Source of the DNA: Fibrobacterales bacterium
GTDB lineage: Bacteria > Fibrobacterota > Fibrobacteria > Fibrobacterales > Fibrobacteraceae
Direction: 5' to 3'
DNA: 22,209 bases
Assembly (NCBI GenBank): GCA_025997455.1
Contig: BNUP01000024.1
Span: forward strand, 1-22,209
Positions 15,573 to 21,977 of the stretch are shown here, one piece after another. Positions within the stretch are counted from its first letter, which is position 1. Every line of letters starts with the position of its first letter. The notes under the pieces were generated by a model, which saw nothing but the letters and a program-made list of their open reading frames with translations, had not been told where the DNA came from and did not search any database. A program made the position numbers and the translations under genes.

Positions 15573-17522
15573 TCATAATAACGCTTTCATCTCTCTTGTT
15601 TCGCTAATATCCTGATTCTCAACATGCATCAAATCATCAACGACCTTTCTCAAATTTGCACTCAAATCGTTCAAGTTTTTCATAGAGACCTTAGCCTCGG
15701 AAATGGTATGAGCAATAGCCTCGTGAGCCTCTTCAACCCTTTTGGATTTATCCGAGAAATCGCCCATTCTGTCGCTTACCGTTCTCGCATTATCGTTCAT
15801 ATTATCGGTTGCATTTACAATTTCTTCTAAATTGTGATAAGCCTCGTTAATATCACTGCTTACGAATTTGATACTCGAATTTATGTATTGCGAACTGGAA
15901 TTTATCTCGCTGATTCTCGATGCCACGCTTTCAATTGAAGTGTCCAAATCGTGCGCCTCGCCTGAAATTTCCTTTGAAAGATTTCTGCGCTCCTCAACCA
16001 CCAACTGCAAAGCGATAACTTGGTTATCTTGGAAATTCGGCAGTTGCGTTTGAATATCTATCATTTTGTTATACAATTCCTCAATAAACTGAGAAACTGA
16101 GTCGCCAACCTTTTTGAGTTCCGCTCTGCTCTCCGGAGAGTATTTAGCAATATCATTGTGCAAACGACTTATGTTCTGTGAAAACGAGATTCGCAAATCG
16201 GCGGTTAAACTTGTAACTTCCGTTAATCTGTCGGCTAAATCAAAGATGAAATCACTGATACCGTTAATTTTGGACAATTCTTCGGCAGATGCGAGTCCCA
16301 AGTCATTTACCGCCTGAACAACGCTAATTGCGGAACTCTGCACGGATTTTGATTTATCGTTTAATTCACGCATTGCATCGCTCATCTGCGACATAGATGA
16401 TTTTATATCGGAAGAACTTTCTGCGATTCGAGAGGTTAATTTTTTTAAACCGTCGAGATTTGCGTTAATTTCTTCAATACCCGTGGCGATAGATTCAACA
16501 TTATCAACTACATCTTTTGAATAAATTCTCATTTCGCTTGTGCGCTGACCAACTAATTTGGCGTCATAATCAACAATGTCGAGCATATCTGCACAAGCAC
16601 CCGATAAATCGCTTACCCTATCGGCATTAACATGCACTTCTTCCATAGACTTACCGACATTATGCACCACCGAATTTATATCTACTGCGAGTTTCTGCAA
16701 TTCTTCCTGTGAATTTTCGGTGAGTTTAAAATCCTCAAACCTAAGACCTTCACTTGCCAACTTGTGGAGATAGTTAGAGAGTGCTTTTAACGGAACGGTA
16801 AATGCGTTCATTTGGCGGAACACGAGGAATAAACCCGCCAAAAAAGAGAGCAGCATTATGCCGAACAGATTTTGCATAAGGTAAAGTCTGCCTGCACCGA
16901 ATTTGAGGGAAAAACTCTTGGATTTCTCTTGCGTTTCGGTTGAAAAAAGTCCCGTTGCAATAACCCAATCCCAATCGCGAATGAAAATTCCCCTTGCGGT
17001 TCTATTTACCGGTGCACAGTCCAAACACAATTTGGAATATTTGAAGTTTGTGCTCGACGAATCTCCCGCAAATGCTTTGTCCCTAATATCTTTCACAAAT
17101 TTTTTCCCTTCCGCATCCTCAATTCCGAGAATATTTTTATTTTGCGGAATAAGTTTTCCCAAAGAATCGTGGAAAAGCAGGGCATTGCCGCCCCTCGCCT
17201 CGAAAACAAAATAATAACCGTCATCTTTTTCGATTGAATTCCAACGAATATTTTTGAGAAAATTAAGAACTCTTACCTTGTAGATTTCCGCACTGTCGGG
17301 ATTTGCATTTGCAAGAGATACATATTGACTAGTGATGCTTTCGGCTATACCGAGCCAAGAATCTACGAGTGCATTTTCGTTTTGTTTTAATAAAGCATCG
17401 TATTCCAATACGGAATTTTCGTTAGAGGAATTCACAATAGTATAGATTAGCAAGCCGTTCACAATAGAACACGATAGCAATATTGCCAACATAGAGAGCA
17501 TTATTCGCTGAGCAAAAGTCAT
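15573..17522 (-). CDS. Cache-domain methyl-accepting chemotaxis-like protein with degenerate tip
   Basis: This 649-residue membrane protein has a helix at about 8-30 and a periplasmic single Cache-type region to about 210, with YYFVFEARGGNALLFHDSLG and WDWVIATGLFS as typical Cache_2 segments. A second membrane helix (about 213-235) and a HAMP-like linker follow, then a long coiled coil. The cytoplasmic part has the layout of chemoreceptors. The hairpin tip, normally close to IADQTNLLALNAAIEAAR, is represented by ISDFIFDLADRLTEVTSLTA (about 421-440), which lacks most residues that contact CheA and CheW. Two cysteines in the Cache domain (CLDCAP) stand out. No ribosome site is evident before the ATG. 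A signalling role outside classical chemotaxis is possible. Confidence 0.78.
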   Translation of the reverse strand: MTFAQRIMLSMLAILLSCSIVNGLLIYTIVNSSNENSVLEYDALLKQNENALVDSWLGIAESITSQYVSLANANPDSAEIYKVRVLNFLKNIRWNSIEKDDGYYFVFEARGGNALLFHDSLGKLIPQNKNILGIEDAEGKKFVKDIRDKAFAGDSSSTNFKYSKLCLDCAPVNRTARGIFIRDWDWVIATGLFSTETQEKSKSFSLKFGAGRLYLMQNLFGIMLLSFLAGLFLVFRQMNAFTVPLKALSNYLHKLASEGLRFEDFKLTENSQEELQKLAVDINSVVHNVGKSMEEVHVNADRVSDLSGACADMLDIVDYDAKLVGQRTSEMRIYSKDVVDNVESIATGIEEINANLDGLKKLTSRIAESSSDIKSSMSQMSDAMRELNDKSKSVQSSAISVVQAVNDLGLASAEELSKINGISDFIFDLADRLTEVTSLTADLRISFSQNISRLHNDIAKYSPESRAELKKVGDSVSQFIEELYNKMIDIQTQLPNFQDNQVIALQLVVEERRNLSKEISGEAHDLDTSIESVASRISEINSSSQYINSSIKFVSSDINEAYHNLEEIVNATDNMNDNARTVSDRMGDFSDKSKRVEEAHEAIAHTISEAKVSMKNLNDLSANLRKVVDDLMHVENQDISETREMKALL

Positions 17523-17614
17523 TGGTAGGGGAGAATGTAGAAAATGGGGTGGTGCAGGAGTTGAAAGTGAAAAGAGTAAAGTTGAAAGATAGACCGTTTG
17601 CTATCTTTGGGTTT
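17523..17614. repeat. Repeat-bearing spacer between the divergent chemoreceptor-like gene and nth
   Basis: The spacer contains GAGTTGAAAGTGAAAAGAGT followed by AAAGTTGAAAG. The 16-mer AGAGTAAAGTTGAAAG (17573-17588) is identical to 10802-10817 upstream of proC. GTTGAAAGTG is also shared (17560-17569 and 10810-10819). In both places the element lies directly in front of a minus-strand ATG that lacks a ribosome site. No clear promoter is visible on either strand. Confidence 0.6.
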
Positions 17615-18247
17615 ATGCAGCACACACCGCGTTTACAATTGTCATTCATAAAAAGAGTTCTCGATAAACTTTACCCGTATCCCGCAGTTCCGCTCAATTA
17701 TACAACGCCTTTTTCCTTTTTGGTTGCAGTGGTGCTTTCCGCGCAATGCAAGGATTCGGTGGTGAATAAGGTGACACCCGACCTTATGGTGGCGGCTCCC
17801 GCACCTTTTGCAATGGCATCTCTTTCGGTATCAAAAATTTATAGTCTTATCAAGTTGTGCGGTCTTGCAAATAGTAAAAGTAAATATTTGCAAGAAATGT
17901 CAAAAATTATAGTGGAAAAGCACGGAGGAGAAGTTCCCGCATCATTTGAGGAATTGGAGGCGCTGCCGGGCGTTGGGCACAAAACCGCAAGCGTGGTGAT
18001 GTCGCATATTTTCGGCGTTCCCGCATTCCCCGTAGATACGCATATTCACCGTTTAGCACACAGATGGGGGTTTAGCGACGGTTCTTCTGTTTTGCAAACC
18101 GAGATTGACTTAAAAAAAATTTTCCCCAAAAAAGAATGGTTAAAACGGCATTTGCAGATTATATATTACGGTCGGGAATACTGCCCTGCAAGGGGTCATA
18201 AAATGGAGAAGTGCAAAATATGTTCACACCTTCACTCGGAAAACTAA
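17615..18247 (+). CDS. nth: Endonuclease III
   Basis: Nth removes oxidised pyrimidines from DNA and nicks the abasic site in base-excision repair. The 210-residue protein has the helix-hairpin-helix LPGVGHKTASVV with the catalytic lysine, and VDTHIHR with the catalytic aspartate. I chose the ATG at 17615 because family homology (LDKLYPYP...PFSFLVAVVLSAQ) starts just after it; an upstream in-frame ATG at 17522 would add residues from repeat DNA. The C-terminal iron-sulfur pattern is altered: CPARGHKMEKCKIC has three cysteines with nine residues between the first two, and the usual fourth cysteine is missing before the stop. The end overlaps the nudC start by 28 nt. Confidence 0.9.
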   Translation: MQHTPRLQLSFIKRVLDKLYPYPAVPLNYTTPFSFLVAVVLSAQCKDSVVNKVTPDLMVAAPAPFAMASLSVSKIYSLIKLCGLANSKSKYLQEMSKIIVEKHGGEVPASFEELEALPGVGHKTASVVMSHIFGVPAFPVDTHIHRLAHRWGFSDGSSVLQTEIDLKKIFPKKEWLKRHLQIIYYGREYCPARGHKMEKCKICSHLHSEN

Positions 18248-18975
18248 CTTCCATTAAAAGCGATGACTTTGTTATTGCGGTTTGCAGGGACAGAGTTGCG
18301 GTAGATATAAAAACGGAAAATAATGCGGAAAATAAAAATCCCGCTTTTGATATTGGGAATTATAATGGTAAAAGAGTGGTTGCACTGAGTTTATCTCAAT
18401 TGAACGGCGGGCAACATCTGCGCGAGATTTTGGCAGGTGAAAGTGCGGAACTCGCTCATATTTGTTCTTTGGCATCGCATTTGGTTTGGTGGAGGTCGGT
18501 TTATAAGTTTTGCCCCACTTGTAAAACCGTGTTAAAAGAGAGTGAAACCGAGCGAAGTTTGATTTGCGAGAGTTGCGGGCAGAGTTTTTACCCCGTTATT
18601 GCACCTGCGATTATTGTGTCTGTTGTGAAGGATAAAAAGATTTTACTTGCTCATAATGCAAAATTTCCTGAGGGTAGGTATTCGCTTGTTGCAGGTTTTG
18701 TTGAGGCAGCGGAGAATTTGGAGAACGCGGTTCGGCGCGAAGTTTTGGAGGAAGTCGGGATTCGCATTAAAAATTTGCGTTATTTGGAAAGCGAAAATTG
18801 GAGTTTCCCTAATTCGCTTATGACCGCATTTACCGCCGAATGGGAAAGCGGCGAAATCACTCCCGATGGCGTAGAAATCACTTCTGCAAATTGGTTTTCT
18901 CCCGCAGAACCGCTACCGGATTTACCGCCCAAAGGCTCAGTTGCAAGAAGAGTGATAGAACGGTTTTTGGATTAA
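18220..18975 (+). CDS. nudC: NADH pyrophosphatase (NudC-type Nudix hydrolase)
   Basis: NudC hydrolyses NAD(H) to NMN(H) and AMP, and can remove NAD caps from RNA. The protein has about 251 residues. A zinc ribbon (CPTCKTVL ... CESCGQSFYP) precedes the Nudix box GFVEAAENLENAVRREVLEE then VGI, with all of the REVLEEVG core. The NudC signature after it, usually SQPWPFPxS, is here ESENWSFPNS, partly diverged but keeping W, FP and S. I chose the ATG at 18220 because GGAGAA lies about ten bases upstream; a GTG at 18211 is too close to that site. It overlaps nth by 28 nt, so the two are co-translated. Confidence 0.9.
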   Translation: MFTPSLGKLTSIKSDDFVIAVCRDRVAVDIKTENNAENKNPAFDIGNYNGKRVVALSLSQLNGGQHLREILAGESAELAHICSLASHLVWWRSVYKFCPTCKTVLKESETERSLICESCGQSFYPVIAPAIIVSVVKDKKILLAHNAKFPEGRYSLVAGFVEAAENLENAVRREVLEEVGIRIKNLRYLESENWSFPNSLMTAFTAEWESGEITPDGVEITSANWFSPAEPLPDLPPKGSVARRVIERFLD

Positions 18976-18978
18976 CTA

Positions 18979-19026
18979 TTGGTAACTTCTAAAAATTCAA
19001 TTTTTTGAAATTTTAGAAGTTACCAA
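18979..19026. repeat. 16-bp perfect inverted repeat after nudC
   Basis: The arms TTGGTAACTTCTAAAA (18979-18994) and TTTTAGAAGTTACCAA (19011-19026) are exactly complementary. The 16-nt centre can fold further (AATTCAA against TTGAAATT with one bulge). It starts three bases after the nudC stop. It is AT-rich without a terminal T-run, so it fits a dispersed palindrome better than an ordinary terminator. Confidence 0.85.
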
Positions 19027-19188
19027 GCAACATTGGCGAAAGTAAAATGCTCAAATTTCGTTATTTTGCCGCCATTATTCATACAGTTTATCTCAATTTT
19101 TTTACAAGTGGGCGGCTATACTTATTCGCCGTTGTTCTAAAAATTGCAAGTGCCAAAGATGATATTTTAGCAATTTTTAGAAGTTCCC
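18981..19188. repeat. Candidate small non-autonomous element with GGKAACTTCTAAAAATT ends
   Basis: The left end reads GGTAACTTCTAAAAATT (18981-18997). The right end, read on the minus strand from 19188, begins GGGAACTTCTAAAAATT, so 16 of 17 bases match as terminal inverted repeats about 208 bp apart. Each end also forms its own hairpin: 18979-19026, and 19135-19147 with 19170-19182 (13-bp perfect arms). This makes up most of the 248-nt gap between nudC and the Rpn gene. The short frames in it look like translations of repeat DNA, not genes. Confidence 0.55.
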
Positions 19189-19223
19189 TATTGACAAGCC
19201 GCAATATCATACTCGTGGTTGGC

Positions 19224-20084
19224 TCATTTCTTTAGCAAACGGCGCAATTCGGCGATTTCTTTGGCTTGCTCTGCAAGGGTTTTGTCTTTTTCGGCAATCA
19301 CTATATCAAGTTTTTGTCTGGCACGAGCCTCACCTCGAGCCTCGCCTGCCAACTCACCCTCCGCCCTGCTTTCCGATAATTCCATAGCCCTAAATATGAT
19401 ACCCTCATGAACTTTATCGTAGGCTGCCCGTTCCTCTTCGGTGTAGGCGTATTCTCGGCATAAATCCAATGCTTTCGAGATAATTTTATTCTCTTTTAAC
19501 GATTGGGAAATCTTTTCTTCTTTGGTTTGCTCGCCAATTTCCTTTAAAAATTCTATCCACAAATCCTTCATTTTTTGATGCCCGTTCAAAGGAGGTTCAA
19601 ACAATGGAAGTTCTATTAGAGTTATGTCTATGCCGTTTATTTTCTCTTCCGAATGCGTTTCTTCTGTCATTCGGTAGCGGTGGTAATAGTGAGTGTGGCT
19701 TTTGTTCATCACATCGTTTAGTATTGCAAGACCATAATTTGGGGTGTAGGGTGTAGGGTGTGGGGTGTGGTCGTTTTCCCCAGACCCTATACCCCATTCC
19801 CTATACCCAAAAATTTGCTTCGGTAATAATTCTTTTTTCCAATACATCTGCATTTCTACTATAAAATGCCGTCCTTTCTCGTCAAAGCATTTGACATCTA
19901 CAAAGGAATCCTTGCTCATAGGGTTTTCGGGGAGTATTTCGGCAGGTTCGTATTCTAAATCTATAATTTCGCAATCGTCCGGGAGCGGGAGGAGTGAGTT
20001 CAAAAAACTCATCATTAAATCTTTGTGCTCCACAAAGATTTTTTTGAAGGGGACATCGTTTTTTGGGTCTAAGTAGGTGGGCAT
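19224..20084 (-). CDS. Rpn/PD-(D/E)XK transposase-like nuclease family protein
   Basis: The product has 286 residues and belongs to the family of recombination-promoting nucleases (Rpn, TIGR01784-like). The start at 20084 gives MPTYLDPKNDVPFKKIF, the usual family beginning; an upstream ATG at 20156 would add unrelated residues. The nuclease core is visible as DSFVDVKCFDEKGRHFIVEMQMY, with the acidic residue and ExQ pattern. Residues about 93-116 (G-rich, then HTPHPTPYTP) are encoded by an inserted repeat and replace the usual helical segment before NYGLAILNDV. The C-terminus (GELAGEARGEARA ... EIAELRRLLKK) is a coiled coil typical of these proteins. The repeat may impair the fold, so activity is uncertain. 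Confidence 0.8.
   Translation of the reverse strand: MPTYLDPKNDVPFKKIFVEHKDLMMSFLNSLLPLPDDCEIIDLEYEPAEILPENPMSKDSFVDVKCFDEKGRHFIVEMQMYWKKELLPKQIFGYREWGIGSGENDHTPHPTPYTPNYGLAILNDVMNKSHTHYYHRYRMTEETHSEEKINGIDITLIELPLFEPPLNGHQKMKDLWIEFLKEIGEQTKEEKISQSLKENKIISKALDLCREYAYTEEERAAYDKVHEGIIFRAMELSESRAEGELAGEARGEARARQKLDIVIAEKDKTLAEQAKEIAELRRLLKK
19741..19808. repeat. G-rich/C-rich imperfect inverted repeat inside the Rpn gene
   Basis: The plus strand has a G-rich arm at 19741-19770 made of GGGTGTA/GGGGTGT units, a short TCGTTTT centre and a C-rich arm at 19778-19808 (CCCTATACCCC-type units). The arms are imperfectly complementary. In the gene it is read as G-Y-R-E-W-G-I-G-S-G then HTPHPTPYTP. Related G-rich sequence occurs at 10818-10836 between genes. 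Confidence 0.8.
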
Positions 20085-20149
20085 TGGGGCTAATTTAGAA
20101 AAAAATCCAAAAATATTTGTCAAGAGAAAAAATAATTTGACACTACACC

Positions 20150-20178
20150 TTGACAAAGTCCAAAAATATTTCTAAATT
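20150..20178 (+). promoter_or_regulatory. Probable sigma-70-type promoter of the porin gene
   Basis: TTGACA at 20150-20155 and TAAATT at 20173-20178 are separated by 17 bases, about 53 nt before the porin ATG. TTTGTCAAG (20116-20124) and CTTGACAAA (20149-20157) form an inverted repeat. The minus strand also has TTGACA and TTCTAAATT toward the Rpn gene, with a poorer spacing. TCCAAAAATATTT occurs twice (20106-20118 and 20159-20171). Confidence 0.55.
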
Positions 20179-20231
20179 CCTATTAAATCACTTGGAACAA
20201 TAAGGTTTTGAGTGAAAACTTAGGAGAGAAT

Positions 20232-21323
20232 ATGAACAAGACCCTGAAAATCAACAGCGCACTTGCATTTGCAAGCGTTGCGGCACTCGCGTTTGGTACC
20301 GCTTTTGCACAAGACCCCACTGTAAAAACTGTTACTCCTTACGGCTTCGCTCGCTTTAATGCGGCTTGGAGCGATGGAATTGGCGGTGATGCTCCAAACG
20401 GCACAACAAGTGCGGCAGCAAAAGCCGAAAAAGGTGAATATCGCTTTGGCGTTGGCGCAACTCAGTCAAGACTCGGTTTCAACTTTGCAGGACCATCTTT
20501 TGAAGGCGGTGCACTTTTGAGCGGAAAAATTGAAGGTGATTTTGCTCCCGGAACTTTACGCCTCAGACAAGGTTTTGCAAATTTGTCATTTCCTAATGTC
20601 GGCTTAAACATTTTGGTCGGTCAAACTTGGGATCTGTTCGCACCAAACGATCCGAATGTCGTCAATTTCGGCTCTCTTAACACAGAAGGCGATTTGGCAG
20701 GCAACAGAAAAACTCAAATTCGCTTAACTCAAAAGTTGGGAAGTTCAGCAGACATTGCAGTCGCTGCAGTTTCCAAAAAAACAAATTCTGACAATAGCGG
20801 AGATTACCCCGGTGTTCAAGCCAGAATCGGCATTAACGCACCCGTGAAATTCGGCGTTTCAGGTCATTACTCCACGGGAAACACAGCCTCCGCCGACGAA
20901 GATCATTCACTAGACCTTCCTGCTACTTGGGGCGTTGCGGCAGATTTATCCGCTGCTGTAAGCATAATCAGTTTAACCGGTGAATTTTTCTACGGTCAAA
21001 ATTTGAGTGCAGTTGCAGGTCTTGGGAAAACTCACAAAGAAGACGGCGAGGATAAAGGCACAAATTCACTCGGCGGTTTCGGAAATATTGGAATCCAGGC
21101 AACCGACAAACTCTCCTTCAATTTGGGCGCAGGCATTGAATATGCAGGCGACAATCCGGAGAATGAATTGCAGACCAACGGTGCAGGCTATGCGAATTTG
21201 CAATACAAACTCGCCCCAAGTGCAACCGTTGCTTTGGAATACTTCCGTCAGCAGAGCGAATATGTAGGCGGAGCAAAGGGCAACTTCAACCGTGTTGAAA
21301 CCTCTTTAACTTATGCATTTTAA
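20232..21323 (+). CDS. Outer-membrane beta-barrel porin (DcaP-like)
   Basis: The 363-residue protein starts at the ATG at 20232, with AGGAGAG just upstream. It has a signal peptide (MNKTLKINSALAFASVAALA then cleavage after AFA). The mature part begins with PYGFARFNAAWSDG and alternates polar and hydrophobic residues throughout. It includes SRLGFNFAGPSF, KIEGDFAPGTLRLRQGFANL and ILVGQTWDLFAPNDPNVVNF, which look like DcaP-type porin strands, and it ends in ...TSLTYAF with the terminal phenylalanine needed for assembly. It should form a channel in the outer membrane for small solutes; the substrate is unknown. The metQ-like gene follows after 42 nt on the same strand with no visible terminator between. 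Confidence 0.82.
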   Translation: MNKTLKINSALAFASVAALAFGTAFAQDPTVKTVTPYGFARFNAAWSDGIGGDAPNGTTSAAAKAEKGEYRFGVGATQSRLGFNFAGPSFEGGALLSGKIEGDFAPGTLRLRQGFANLSFPNVGLNILVGQTWDLFAPNDPNVVNFGSLNTEGDLAGNRKTQIRLTQKLGSSADIAVAAVSKKTNSDNSGDYPGVQARIGINAPVKFGVSGHYSTGNTASADEDHSLDLPATWGVAADLSAAVSIISLTGEFFYGQNLSAVAGLGKTHKEDGEDKGTNSLGGFGNIGIQATDKLSFNLGAGIEYAGDNPENELQTNGAGYANLQYKLAPSATVALEYFRQQSEYVGGAKGNFNRVETSLTYAF

Positions 21324-21365
21324 CCCAAACAGAAAAGCACAGGAATCAACCAACAGGAGCACACT

Positions 21366-21977
21366 ATGAAGACAATCTCAACAATAGCCTCACTCGTTCG
21401 CAACACTTTATCAGTGTCGCTTAACCTCTCTCCATTCAAAACGCCCGCAGGGCTAATGGAGAGAAAGCTATTCTCGTTAGCCGCGGTCGCCGCCCTATTC
21501 CTCTCCGCAAGCGTTTTTGCCGCACCGGATCCACAAAAACCGTCCGTAAAATTCGGATTTAGTCCCGGACCATACGAAGACTTATGGGAAAAAGCCATAA
21601 AGCCGGCTTTTGAAAAGAAGGGCTACAAAACCGAAAAAGTCGTATTTCAGGATTGGGTTCAACCGAACAAAGCCCTCTCGAACGGCGATATAGATGTGAA
21701 CATTTTTCAGCATGTCATCTATCTGCGCAAGTTCATAGAAGACAACGGATTGAAACCGCTTGATGAAATCATCAAAATTCCCACTGCAGGTCTCGGTGCA
21801 TACTCAAACACTGCAAAATCCGTAAAGGATTTGAAAAAAGGGGACAAGGTGACTCTCGCGTTAGACCCGACAAATTTGGCTCGTTCGCTCCGTTTCTTGG
21901 CTGCAATAAAGTGGATAACTCTCAAAAAAGAGAGCGACCCCACCAAAGCAACATTAAATGACATCGGCGAAAACCCA
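21366..21977 (+). pseudogene. metQ: MetQ/NlpA-like substrate-binding protein, N-terminal part only
   Basis: AGGAG lies six bases before the ATG at 21366. After a 30-residue leader, a signal peptide (MERKLFSLAAVAALFLSASV ... FAAPD, no lipobox cysteine) is followed by the typical first lobe of methionine-binding ABC transporter proteins. This lobe has VKFGFSPGPYEDLWEKAIKP, GDIDVNIFQHVIYL and LALDPTNLARSLRFL. Homology runs to TLNDIGENP at about 21975. The frame stays open to 22127, but beyond that point it is only the antisense of the metQ C-terminus on the other strand. The second lobe is therefore missing and a working binding protein is not expected. The leader contains an inserted hairpin (21427-21464). 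Confidence 0.82.
21427..21464. repeat. Nested hairpin inserted in the MetQ leader
   Basis: The arms TCTCTCCATT (21427-21436) and AATGGAGAGA (21455-21464) enclose GCCC-GCA-GGGC (21443-21453). The core ACGCCCGCAGGGCTAATGG matches the ACCGCCCTCAGGGCTAACGG of the 88-bp units at about 13215-13233, so it belongs to the same family. It is read in frame as LSPFKTPAGLMER ahead of the signal-peptide core. Confidence 0.75.

Noticed and set aside
18979..19026. Rho-independent terminator of nudC
   Set aside because: The stem is AT-rich and no T-run follows it, and the arm sequence recurs at 19135-19188, which points to a repeat element.
19047..19235. 62-codon plus-strand frame between nudC and the Rpn gene
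   Set aside because: It runs through the inverted-repeat element and into the opposite-strand Rpn end; it has no ribosome site or recognisable domain.
19741..19808. Telomere-like or G-quadruplex signal
   Set aside because: G-runs of three to four could fold, but the tract lies within a gene as part of an inverted repeat and matches a dispersed repeat, so a specific structural role is not supported.
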